Shown here piece after piece: positions 8,718 to 16,355 of a stretch of 64,000 nucleotides of DNA (position 1 is its first letter; each line of letters opens with the position of its first letter). Source of the DNA: Variovorax davisae (lineage in GTDB: Bacteria > Pseudomonadota > Gammaproteobacteria > Burkholderiales > Burkholderiaceae_C); assembly GCF_030316845.1 (NCBI RefSeq), contig NZ_JASZYS010000003.1:186001-250000 (forward strand). Direction: 5' to 3'. A model generated the notes under the pieces. That model had not been told where the DNA came from and did no database searches. It was given only the letters and a program-made list of their open reading frames with translations. The translations under genes and the position numbers were made by a program.

Positions 8718-10015
8718 GGGTCTTGGGCGTCGGCGAAACCTGCGATCTGGGGGATATGTACTGGCGGCTGCAACGGGCCGGCCACGAGGTGCGCGTGTTC
8801 ATCGAGGACCCTGATTCCCATGACGTGTTCGGCGGCATTGTGCCGCGCACGAGCGACTGGCGCGCGGAGCTGACGTGGATCCGCGCCGCCGGGCGAGACG
8901 GACTTGTGGTTTTTGAGTCTGCTGCCAAGGGCGAGTGGCAGGACGCCCTTCGCAGCGAGGGCTATCGCGTGGTGGGTGGCAGCCAGTACGGTGACCGGCT
9001 GGAAGCTAATCGCGAGTTCGGGCAGTCGGCATTGCGGGCAGCCGGACTTCGGACGGCGCGCACTCGCGAGTTCAAGAGCTTCGACGCCGCCCTGGACTTT
9101 CTTCGGGCCCAGCCAGGGCGCTACGTTTTCAAGAGCAATGGTGCGGGTGCCCCGCGCACGCGCAACTACATCGGTCAGTTGGAGGACGGCGCGGACATGA
9201 GAGCGTTCCTGGCCTTGCAGAGGACGCAGCTTTCCCCCGGTTCATGCACCGACTTCGTCCTGATGGACCATGTCGAGGGCGTGGAAGTTGGCGTGGGCGC
9301 TTATTTCAACGGCCACCGCTTTCTGGACCCACCGCTCGTCGACTGGGAACACAAGCGCTTCTTCCCGGGCGACATCGGCGAACTCACCGGCGAGATGGGG
9401 ACCATCGTCTCCTACGAGGGCGCTGCGAACATTTTCCGTTCGACCCTGGCGTGTGTCGCCGATCAGCTGCGCGCCGCAGGGCATTGTGGTTACATCAATC
9501 TCAATCTGATCGCCAACCCGGAAGGCTTGTGGCCGCTGGAGTTCACGAGCCGGTTCGGCTACCCCGGCTTTGCGATCTGCGACGCGCTCCATGACGAGGA
9601 TTGGGCCAGCGTCCTGGTGAAGATGGTCGACGCCCATGCCACCCGCATCCAGACCCGCACTGGGTTTGCATGCGGCGTCGTCCTCACCGTGCCGCCCTTT
9701 CCCTACCGATACGGCTACGACGAATTGTCAAAGGGCCTCCCCATTACCTTCCGCAAGACGGCGAGCGCGGCGCACAAGGATGCACTTCATTTCGGTGAGA
9801 TCGCGAAGGTGGGTGGCCAACTCGTCACCAGCGGACAAGCCGGCTACGTCGGTGTTGCGACTGGCACCGGCCTGAACGTGAACGAGGCCCGGCGCGCTGC
9901 CTACGATGCGGTCCAGAGGCTCTGTATTCCCAATATGCGCTATCGGGAGGACATAGGGTTGCGGCTTGTTGGCGGCGACCTGGAGCGCTTGCGGACCTGG
10001 GGATACTTGAGCTGA
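8714..10015 (+). CDS. PurD-like ATP-grasp ligase
   Basis: 433 residues of the phosphoribosylamine-glycine ligase type ATP-grasp fold: N-terminal Rossmann part (MRVLGVGETCDLGDMYWRL), an ATP-grasp core with RYVFKSNGAG, FVLMDHVEGVEVGVGAYFNG and FINL-like GYINLNLIANPEGLWPLEFTSRFGYPG. A C-terminal domain follows. It differs strongly from housekeeping PurD at the substrate end and is not with purine genes, so a paralogue joining an acid to an amine is more likely than purine synthesis. It is the third gene of the operon, overlapping the upstream stop by four bases (ATGA). No terminator was recognised after it. Confidence 0.8.
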   Translation: MRVLGVGETCDLGDMYWRLQRAGHEVRVFIEDPDSHDVFGGIVPRTSDWRAELTWIRAAGRDGLVVFESAAKGEWQDALRSEGYRVVGGSQYGDRLEANREFGQSALRAAGLRTARTREFKSFDAALDFLRAQPGRYVFKSNGAGAPRTRNYIGQLEDGADMRAFLALQRTQLSPGSCTDFVLMDHVEGVEVGVGAYFNGHRFLDPPLVDWEHKRFFPGDIGELTGEMGTIVSYEGAANIFRSTLACVADQLRAAGHCGYINLNLIANPEGLWPLEFTSRFGYPGFAICDALHDEDWASVLVKMVDAHATRIQTRTGFACGVVLTVPPFPYRYGYDELSKGLPITFRKTASAAHKDALHFGEIAKVGGQLVTSGQAGYVGVATGTGLNVNEARRAAYDAVQRLCIPNMRYREDIGLRLVGGDLERLRTWGYLS

Positions 10016-10218
10016 GAGAGGCCCGCGCGCGTGCCCTTCTCGCGTGACAGGAACACAACGATGACTCCGGTCGCGCAATGAATGTGCCGCGGCTTCGATC
10101 CTGTTCGCTCAAAGCCCGCCATCCGGTTCCACGTCTTTTCTCTATTGATTCCGTCGAGTCTATGCGTGAGAGTGAATGGTGTCCCCACGCGCGGGCGGGG
10201 CAACAGCGTAGGAGCCAA

Positions 10219-10353
10219 ATGAACAGCAACAGGGAGGTCAAGAGCAGGAAGAAGTTCGTGCGAGGCGCGCTGCGCTGGATGCTGCTCGCAACCCTGCTTC
10301 TGCTGATCGTCGTGAGTACGTACCACTACATGCTCGGGCACAAGGGGCCTTGA
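10219..10353 (+). CDS. small single-pass membrane protein (44 aa)
   Basis: A short protein with a basic N-terminus (NREVKSRKKFVRGALR) followed by one membrane helix (WMLLATLLLLIVVSTYHY) and a short polar tail. The ATG at 10219 has an excellent ribosome site (AGGAG five bases upstream), which decides the start over the longer open frame from 10078. The positive-inside rule predicts a cytoplasmic N-terminus. Function is unknown; such peptides are common beside stress genes. Confidence 0.65.
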   Translation: MNSNREVKSRKKFVRGALRWMLLATLLLLIVVSTYHYMLGHKGP

Positions 10354-10494
10354 TGCAGCGCGGGCTTCAGGCGAACCGCCGCGGCGACGAAATCAGCCTG
10401 CGTCATCCTTGTCGCTGATAGCGAACGGCATCTTCCTACGTGGAGGCCACGCGCGAAAGAACAATCTGGCGTTTTCACAATCACTCTGGAGCCC

Positions 10495-10995
10495 ATGATG
10501 GCCACAACGAAACGTGCCGAGGCCGATGCCTGCAGCCTGCTGGATGCCGACCATCGGAACGTCAAGAAATTGTTTAAGGCGTACGAAGAGCTCACCAGCT
10601 CCCGCGCCGCCAGCGCTTCTCAGAAGAAGCGGGAACTGGCCAAGGAAATCTGCATGGAGCTGACAGTTCATGCTCAGATCGAGGAAGAGATCTTCTATCC
10701 CGCCCTTCGTGAGGCAATCAAGGATACTGACCTGTTGGACGAGGCCGAGGTCGAGCACGCCAGTGCGAAGGACCTGATCGCCCAGATCCAGGAAGCGACG
10801 GATACGGACGACAAGTTCGACGCCAAGGTGACCGTGCTGGGCGAGTACATCGACCACCACGTAAAGGAAGAGCGTAACGAAATCTTCGTCAAGGCGCGCG
10901 CAGCGCGCCGTCTCGACCTGGTGGCGATGCGCGCGCAACTTGAAGGACGCAAGGAAGAGTTGATGGCAGAGATGGCCGGTGCGACGGCCCCGTAG
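10495..10995 (+). CDS. hemerythrin HHE domain protein
   Basis: A second, unrelated-length hemerythrin (166 residues, soluble). The four-helix diiron motifs are intact: DADHRNVKKLFKAYE, LTVHAQIEEEIFYPAL, EVEHASAKDLI and YIDHHVKEERNEIF. The C-terminal helix (LRAQLEGRKEELMAEM) is charged. The ATG pair at 10495/10498 follows GGAG; the second ATG has the better spacing. A clean intrinsic terminator follows 24 bases after the stop, so this is a monocistronic or last gene. The likely role is oxygen, NO or oxidant response. Confidence 0.9.
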   Translation: MMATTKRAEADACSLLDADHRNVKKLFKAYEELTSSRAASASQKKRELAKEICMELTVHAQIEEEIFYPALREAIKDTDLLDEAEVEHASAKDLIAQIQEATDTDDKFDAKVTVLGEYIDHHVKEERNEIFVKARAARRLDLVAMRAQLEGRKEELMAEMAGATAP

Positions 10996-11019
10996 CCAGC
11001 TTTTCGACGGTGGGTCTTG

Positions 11020-11045
11020 GCGGTGGGTTTCCACCGCTTTTTTTT
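11020..11045 (+). terminator. intrinsic terminator after the hemerythrin gene
   Basis: A perfect 7-bp stem GCGGTGG / CCACCGC with loop GTTT is followed directly by eight T. This is a textbook rho-independent terminator and separates the hemerythrin gene from the GlsB-type gene. Confidence 0.92.
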
Positions 11046-11186
11046 AGAGACGATTCGAAATGATGCGAAACCATCCGTGCGAGCGAGGCCGACACTTGAC
11101 AGTGCGTTCCTGGCCTCTCGTCGCGGCGTTGTCCTATAGGGGAACTTGGGGGCACCCACCAGCCTTGTTCTTTTCAAGGAGCTTTC

Positions 11187-11456
11187 ATGAACATCATCAT
11201 TTGGCTTGTTGTTGGAGGCATCATTGGCTGGTTGGCCAGCATGATCATGAGAACGAATGCCCAACAGGGGATGATTCTCAATGTTGTCGTCGGCGTCGTG
11301 GGCTCCATGGTCGGCGGGTGGTTGATCGCACCCCTGCTGGGGTCCGGCACCGTCAACCAAAACGACTTCAGCGTCATGGGACTTGTAGCCTCTCTCATCG
11401 GGGCGGTCATCCTCCTGGCCATCGTGAACCTGGTACGTCGCGGCGCTGTTCGCTAG
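11187..11456 (+). CDS. GlsB/YeaQ/YmgE family stress membrane protein
   Basis: 89 residues with three hydrophobic helices and the glycine-rich pattern of the transglycosylase-associated / GlsB family (GGIIGWLASMIM, NVVVGVVGSMVGGW, GLVASLIGAVILLAIVNLV). The family is stress-induced and sits in the inner membrane; its biochemical role is unclear. AAGGAG lies eight bases upstream of the ATG. Confidence 0.9.
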   Translation: MNIIIWLVVGGIIGWLASMIMRTNAQQGMILNVVVGVVGSMVGGWLIAPLLGSGTVNQNDFSVMGLVASLIGAVILLAIVNLVRRGAVR

Positions 11457-11469
11457 CTATTGCCCCCAC

Positions 11470-11496
11470 CCGTCCGGGCCGCTAACGCCCGGGCGG
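11470..11496. terminator. GC-rich hairpin after the GlsB-type gene
   Basis: An inverted repeat CCGTCCGGGC / GCCCGGGCGG with one mismatch and a 7-base loop lies 14 bases after the stop. There is no T tract, so it may be a transcript-stabilising or weak terminating hairpin. Confidence 0.35.
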
Positions 11497-11606
11497 CGGC
11501 GGAGGATTCTCCTGATAGCGGGCCGGTCATGCCAGGTATCGCCAGCCGCAACCGAGCGGCTGCGGTGCCCCTTGTTCATTTGGAATGGACCTGAAAGGTC
11601 TTCCTC

Positions 11607-12618
11607 ATGCCCTCCTCCACCTCCCCCGGCCGCACAATCTTGAACCTGGCGCACAGGGTGGCGGCGCGCAGGGCGCATTCACCTGGGGCGTGGTCGATGC
11701 GCTGCTCGACCAACCCGACATCGAGATCGGCCGGGTAAGCGGCACCAGCGGCGGCGCGCTCAACGGCGCTGCGCTGGTGACCGGCTCGTGAACGGCGGCC
11801 GCCAGGCCGCGAAGGACAACCTTGAGCGCTTGTGGCGAAAGGTGGCCGAGGTTGGCGCGCCGATGACCTTCCTTCTCCTGCCCTTGCGCAAGCCAGGCCT
11901 GGGCACCTGGGATGACTCCGTGCCGTTGCTGTCGCCCTACCAGACCAATCCGGTCGCCCTCGCGCCGCTGCGGCACATCCTCGACACGGTGGTCGACCTT
12001 GAGGCGCTGCGCGCCCGCTCCGCCCATCCGCTGTTCGTCAACGCGGTGAACGTCCATTCCGGCCTGTCGCGCGTGTTCGGCCCCCAGGACATGTCGCTGG
12101 AGGCGCTTCTGGCATCGGCCTGCGCCCCGCTGATGTTCCAGGCCGTGCAGATCGAGGGTGAGGCGTACTGGGACGGGAGCTATGCAGGCAACCCGATGCT
12201 GTGGCCGTTGTACCGCGAGGCATTGGACACCGATATCTTCATGGTGGAGCTGACGCCGCTGCGCCGGCCCGAGACGCCAACCACGGCCAAGAATATTCTG
12301 AACCGTATCAACGAGATCGCGTCGATCAACGGGTTGCTCGCCGAACTCCGGGCGCTCGATACGATCAACCGCACCGTACCGGATGCCGACATCAGGTTGC
12401 ACGTGCTAAGCCTGCCGGACGCGGGGAGCAAACTCGAGAATGAGCCGTCAATCAAGCGCACGGTGGGACCGGCCTTGTTCGAATCGCCTCGGCGCAGCGG
12501 GCGGGCGGCCTGCGAGTCATGGCTGGAAACCCATCGCGGACAGCTCGGGTGCCGCGCCACCATCGACATCGAGCACCGCTACTTGGCTCCGTACGCGCAG
12601 CCGGGCGTAACGGCGTGA
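11607..12618 (+). pseudogene. patatin-like phospholipase, two frameshifts
   Basis: Homology to bacterial patatin-like phospholipases is split over three frames. The ATG at 11607 reads MPSSTSPGRTILNLA. After about 11649 the next frame gives QGGGAQGAFTWGVVDALL and the nucleophile elbow GTSGG. That frame hits a stop after LVTGS, and the rest (NGGRQAAKDNLERLW to the end) is in a third frame from about 11784. Adding one base at each point restores a continuous protein of about 337 residues. The catalytic Asp lies in YWDGSYAGNP. Both defects are single-base losses, so consensus errors are possible. If real, the lipase is dead. Confidence 0.8.
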
Positions 12619-12787
12619 AGCCGCGGCGCCAGGGAGCACTGACGCATCTCACCTGGCGGCCGTCTGGGCTGGGCCGCTCCTATCGACCCGGCACGGGCAT
12701 CGTCCGGCGGGAAGTCGGCCTCGCGTCGCCGATCACTCGAGGCCCCTGACAGCCGGCGGTCGCCGCTGTCCGATCCTCGGGAGCTCA

Positions 12788-12801
12788 GGCACGCCGGTTG
12801 C
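12788..12801 (+). promoter_or_regulatory. sigma-54 -24/-12 promoter (mannitol dehydrogenase)
   Basis: GGCACGCCGGTTGC: GG and GC are separated by exactly 10 bases, with GGCAC and TTGC boxes. The expected transcript start (about 12813) excludes the ATG at 12798 and supports the ATG at 12831. Confidence 0.8.
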
Positions 12802-12830
12802 CATTCTTCGGCAACACCCGCACTCGCCGA

Positions 12831-14393
12831 ATGAACCAATTAGCTCAGTTGCTATCGACCGACGCCCGGCCGTCCCGCCCGCCGATGGCACGGCTCACGC
12901 GCGCGACGCTCGGCATGACCGCCCCGCAGGCTCGCGTGCCCGGCTTCGGCGCAGGCCCATTGCGTCCCGGAATCCTGCATCTGGGTTGCGGCTCGTTTCA
13001 TCGTGCCCATCAGGCGTTGCTCACGCAGCGTGCCGTGGAGTGGGAACACAGCGCGGCCCGGCGGCTTCAGCGCAGCGAGCCACCCGCCTGGGGCATCGTC
13101 GCGGCGAGCCTGGTCACGAGAAAAACGATCGATGCGCTTGCCGCCCAGGACGGGCTCTATACCCTGCTCGAGCGCGGACCTGAGCGCACCCATGCCACTG
13201 TCGTCGGCAGCATCTGCGAGCTTGTCTATGCACCGGACCGCCCGGAATTTCTGAAGCGCGTATTCGCCGACCCGGCGATCCGGGTGGTGACGCTGACCAT
13301 CACGGTCGCCGGCTACTGCGCCGACGCCGCCAACCGGCTCGACGCCACCCTGGCGTCGGTGCAGCACGACCTCCATGTGCAGCCTAGCACCGCGATCGGG
13401 TTGCTGGTCCAGGGTCTGCGCAAGCGCTGGATCGACGGCGCTGCGCCGCCCGTCATCCTCTCGTGCGACAACCTTCCCGCCAATGGACGGTTGCTGCGCC
13501 AGATGTGCCTGGACTTCGCAGCCCTGCACGGCGAAGACCGCCTGGCCAGCTGGATCGCCACGCACGTGCAGTTCCCCTGCACGGTGGTCGACCGTATCGT
13601 GCCGGTGACCAGCGCCGCAGACCGGATGGACGCGAGCGCCTCACTGGGCCTGATCGATACGGTACCGGTGTGCGCGGAGCCCTTTTACCAGTGGGTCATC
13701 GAGCGCTTCGATGGTGCACGTCCGCGCTGGGACGCAGCCGGCGCGGAGTACGTGTCGAACGTCGAACCATGGGAAGCCTCCAAGTTGCGACTGCTGAATG
13801 GCGGCCACCTCGCGATCGCGAGCCTGGGGAAGATGGCGGGTTGCGCCACGGTGGCCGACGCGATGGCGGTGCCGGGCATATCCGCGTTCGCGCTGCGCTT
13901 TATGCTCGACGAACAAAAGCCAACACTTCCCGCGAGCGATCACGACATCGACGCGTACGCACGGCAACTGCTTGCGCGCTGGCGCAGCCGCGGGGTGGTT
14001 CATCAACTGGACCGGGTGGCGCGCGGCGCTTCGACCAAGCTGCCTGGACGGCTGCTCGCATCCTTGCGGGACAACCTGTGTGCCGGCCGGCCCGCGCCTT
14101 GCACCGTGCTTGCGGTCGCTGCCTGGATGTGTTGCGTTGCCGGCCGCGATGACGCAGGCCAACCGGTCTCCTTGGTGGACGCTATGTGCGCCGAGCTGAA
14201 GCGTCAGGCTGCAGACGCAGTCAACGACCCGGTCCAGCTGGTGGCTCTTATGCTCGCGCAGCCCAGGATTTTTGGCGACGACTTGCCACGCGATTCGGGA
14301 TTGCGACGCAGCCTGCAAGAGGCAGTCGCCATGCTGCAGCAGCAAGGCGTGCGGGGCGCGGTGGCCGCATGCATGGCCGGCCTGCTGCCCTGA
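12831..14393 (+). CDS. mannitol dehydrogenase / fructuronate reductase family oxidoreductase
   Basis: A polyol-specific long-chain dehydrogenase that would interconvert a sugar alcohol or hexonate and its keto form with NAD(H). About 520 residues. The N-terminal nucleotide-binding part contains HLGCGSFHRAHQALL, and the signature KLRLLNGGHLAIASLG carries the catalytic Lys plus the Asn/His pair. The C-terminal domain is all-helical (CTVLAVAAWM onwards). The start is fixed by the -24/-12 promoter just upstream, because longer alternatives begin inside it. Mannitol is a compatible solute and carbon source, so this could link the regulon to osmotic or desiccation stress (inference). Confidence 0.88.
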   Translation: MNQLAQLLSTDARPSRPPMARLTRATLGMTAPQARVPGFGAGPLRPGILHLGCGSFHRAHQALLTQRAVEWEHSAARRLQRSEPPAWGIVAASLVTRKTIDALAAQDGLYTLLERGPERTHATVVGSICELVYAPDRPEFLKRVFADPAIRVVTLTITVAGYCADAANRLDATLASVQHDLHVQPSTAIGLLVQGLRKRWIDGAAPPVILSCDNLPANGRLLRQMCLDFAALHGEDRLASWIATHVQFPCTVVDRIVPVTSAADRMDASASLGLIDTVPVCAEPFYQWVIERFDGARPRWDAAGAEYVSNVEPWEASKLRLLNGGHLAIASLGKMAGCATVADAMAVPGISAFALRFMLDEQKPTLPASDHDIDAYARQLLARWRSRGVVHQLDRVARGASTKLPGRLLASLRDNLCAGRPAPCTVLAVAAWMCCVAGRDDAGQPVSLVDAMCAELKRQAADAVNDPVQLVALMLAQPRIFGDDLPRDSGLRRSLQEAVAMLQQQGVRGAVAACMAGLLP

Positions 14394-14424
14394 CTTCCCC
14401 GAACCGCCCGTGCGGCTGTGATGA

Positions 14425-15327
14425 TCACGCGAGGGCGGTGTCCAGCAGCATCATGATCACGAAACCGAGCATGAGTCCGCCGGTGGCAAATGCCTCATGC
14501 CCCTGGCGATGCGACTCGGGAATAATCTCGTGACTGATGACGTAGAGCATCGCGCCCGCGGCCATGGCCAGCCCCCACGGCAGCAGCCCCTCCGAGAAGG
14601 TGATAAGGGCGGCACCCAACACGGCTGCCACGGGCTCCACAAGTCCCGAAAGTACGCCAAGCCCGACGGCCAGTCCGCGTCCGTAGCCGACCGTACGCAG
14701 CGCCAAGGCCACCACCATTCCCTCCGGCACGTCCTGGATCGCAATGCCGGTGGTCAGCGCTGTCGCCCCCACTGGATCGCTGCCGGCAAACGCCACGCCA
14801 ATCGCCAAGCCTTCCGGAAGGTTGTGCAGGACAATCGCCAAAACGAAAAGCCAGACGCGCTTCATGGCTCGCGCCTGCGGGCCTGCTAGCCCCTTGACGA
14901 AATGCTCGTGCGGTACCGCCCGGTCGATGGCCCATAGCGCCGCCGCACCGGACAGAATTCCGGCGGCAACGATGGCCCCTGCACTCCAACCATTGGCGCC
15001 TTGCGACCTAGCCGCCGCCAGCGCGGGAATGACCAGCGAGAACGAACTGGCGGCCAGCATGACGCCGGCACCGAAGCCGAGCATGGTGTCGTACGTGCGC
15101 TGCGAGAACTGCTGCGACAGCAGAACCGGGAGCGTTCCGAGGGCGGTCGCGAGGGCAGCCAGCAGGCCGCCGATCAACGCGCCCTTCATGCGTGGATCGG
15201 CTTCCAAGCTGGTTGGGAGAGCCTGCCAGCACACGATCCCGAGGCCGAAGACAGACACCGCCATCCCGAACCGCTTGCGAACGTTCCGGCCGCGACGTGC
15301 AGCGCCGGCTTCAATGCTCATGCTCAT
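14425..15327 (-). CDS. ZIP family metal transporter
   Basis: About 300 residues with eight hydrophobic segments. The family signatures are present: IVLHNLPEGLAIGVAF in helix IV and TTGIAIQDVPEGMVVAL in helix V, whose His and Glu residues bind zinc or other divalent metals. It moves metal into the cytoplasm (ZupT-like); specificity cannot be read. The ATG at 15327 overlaps the stop of the upstream small gene by four bases (ATGA), which fixes the start and shows coupling. Manganese supply for the Mn catalase would be an attractive but unproven role. Confidence 0.9.
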   Translation of the reverse strand: MSMSIEAGAARRGRNVRKRFGMAVSVFGLGIVCWQALPTSLEADPRMKGALIGGLLAALATALGTLPVLLSQQFSQRTYDTMLGFGAGVMLAASSFSLVIPALAAARSQGANGWSAGAIVAAGILSGAAALWAIDRAVPHEHFVKGLAGPQARAMKRVWLFVLAIVLHNLPEGLAIGVAFAGSDPVGATALTTGIAIQDVPEGMVVALALRTVGYGRGLAVGLGVLSGLVEPVAAVLGAALITFSEGLLPWGLAMAAGAMLYVISHEIIPESHRQGHEAFATGGLMLGFVIMMLLDTALA

Positions 15328-15545
15328 GATGTCAGACGAAGATTGCGTAGACCGGATGAATGGCGCGGCTCCGGCGATGCCAAGGCCAACGCAGACCGTC
15401 CTGTGGCGTCGGTGGTCGCATCGACGCCTGGAGGTGGATTCCTCATCCACAACAGGATCAGCACCACAGCGCCTGCGATTAGAAAACCGAGCAGATGGGT
15501 CATTCGACGGATCGGCTTCTTGCCGTCATTGGGATCTTTGCGCAT
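15324..15545 (-). CDS. small membrane protein upstream of the ZIP transporter
   Basis: 73 residues: a basic N-terminus (MRKDPNDGKKPIRRMTH), one membrane helix (LLGFLIAGAVVLILLW) and a polar tail. Its TGA overlaps the ATG of the transporter gene (ATGA), the best evidence that it is translated. I recognise no family. Confidence 0.5.
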   Translation of the reverse strand: MRKDPNDGKKPIRRMTHLLGFLIAGAVVLILLWMRNPPPGVDATTDATGRSALALASPEPRHSSGLRNLRLTS

Positions 15546-15632
15546 GGGTATCTCGGGTAAGTTAATGCAAAAGGGCCAGTCCGGCGTCCGGTGTCTGGCC
15601 GCGGGGCCGTCGGCTTGCAACGCATCCGTTCG

Positions 15633-16104
15633 TCAGTCCTCACCCGCCGGGCGCGGTATGCCCTTCGGGTTCCTTCCATCGGCTACGAACCAGCCATCCC
15701 GCACGAGAAGCATGCCGGTGTCCGTGGAGAAGTGGGCCACCGTCGCACCCGAGGCACCAGAGGCCGACTCATCGTGCAGTGGCGCCACACGTTCCGCGTG
15801 TCCCGAGCGAGACCTCGGTGATATCCCGACAGGGTGCTTTCGCGACGCATCAAGGTACCCGCCAGCGACATCGCACCTTGATCTGCGCGGGCCCCTTCGG
15901 CTGCGACCAGAGTCCTTTCAGTAACCCGTTCTGGTGGCCCAGCGTGGCGCCGACGCCGCCGCGCAAGAGGCGCTGTTCGGCGACCCGCAGGGAGGCCGAC
16001 CCGCCTTTGAGCTCCAGCGTCAGCAACCCTTCCTTGATCGACGTCACCGCGATCTCTCGAAGATCCGACAACGCGTCCAGCACGGGTATGACAATCGCCA
16101 CCAT
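15633..16104 (-). pseudogene. hypothetical gene broken by two frameshifts
   Basis: Protein-like sequence runs through three frames. The start MVAIVIPVLDALSDL has AGGAG upstream and continues to LLKGLWSQPKGPAQIKV, then stops. The next frame gives STLSGYHRGLARDTRNVW. The third gives STDTGMLLVRDGWFVADG with the end GIPRPAGED. Joined, these would form a protein of about 157 residues with no recognised family. The start ATG shares a base with the stop of the 60-residue gene upstream (TGATG), suggesting an operon. Confidence 0.55.
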
Positions 16105-16286
16105 CAAAGGGCCGCTCCTGCAAGCTTGGGCCCGGTAGCTGCGGTCACAGCCTGTGCATCGGCTCGATTCCTCCCGGGCGATGCCCCCGCCATCAGATGG
16201 CAGCGGATTTCGGAATCCGCGCAAGACGCCTCCCACGCGATCAGAACGTCCTTGGCTTGATCTGTCGGAAAGCGAGAGAGCTTCAT
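16104..16286 (-). CDS. small hypothetical protein (60 aa)
   Basis: A short soluble protein beginning MKLSRFPTDQAKDVLIAWEA. The ATG at 16286 has AAGGA five bases upstream, and the stop overlaps the next start (TGATG). It lies 70 bases downstream of the GH2 gene on the same strand, so it may end the same transcript. No family recognised. Confidence 0.5.
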   Translation of the reverse strand: MKLSRFPTDQAKDVLIAWEASCADSEIRCHLMAGASPGRNRADAQAVTAATGPKLAGAAL

Positions 16287-16355
16287 ATTGTCCTTGTGCT
16301 GCTTTTATGCCTCATCGTGCGCGCTGCAGGCGAGGCGCCACCGCCCGCAACCGCC

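Noticed and set aside
8714-10015. Calling the ATP-grasp gene housekeeping purD
   Set aside because: Its context (iron enzyme and methyltransferase operon) and divergent substrate half do not fit purine biosynthesis.
11096-11130. TTGACA as a sigma-70 promoter for the GlsB-type gene
   Set aside because: No reasonable -10 box at 16-18 bases; left unannotated.
16120-16133. Possible sigma-54 site upstream of the gene at 16104
   Set aside because: The -24 box would be GGGCC; spacing fits but the match is too poor compared with the others.
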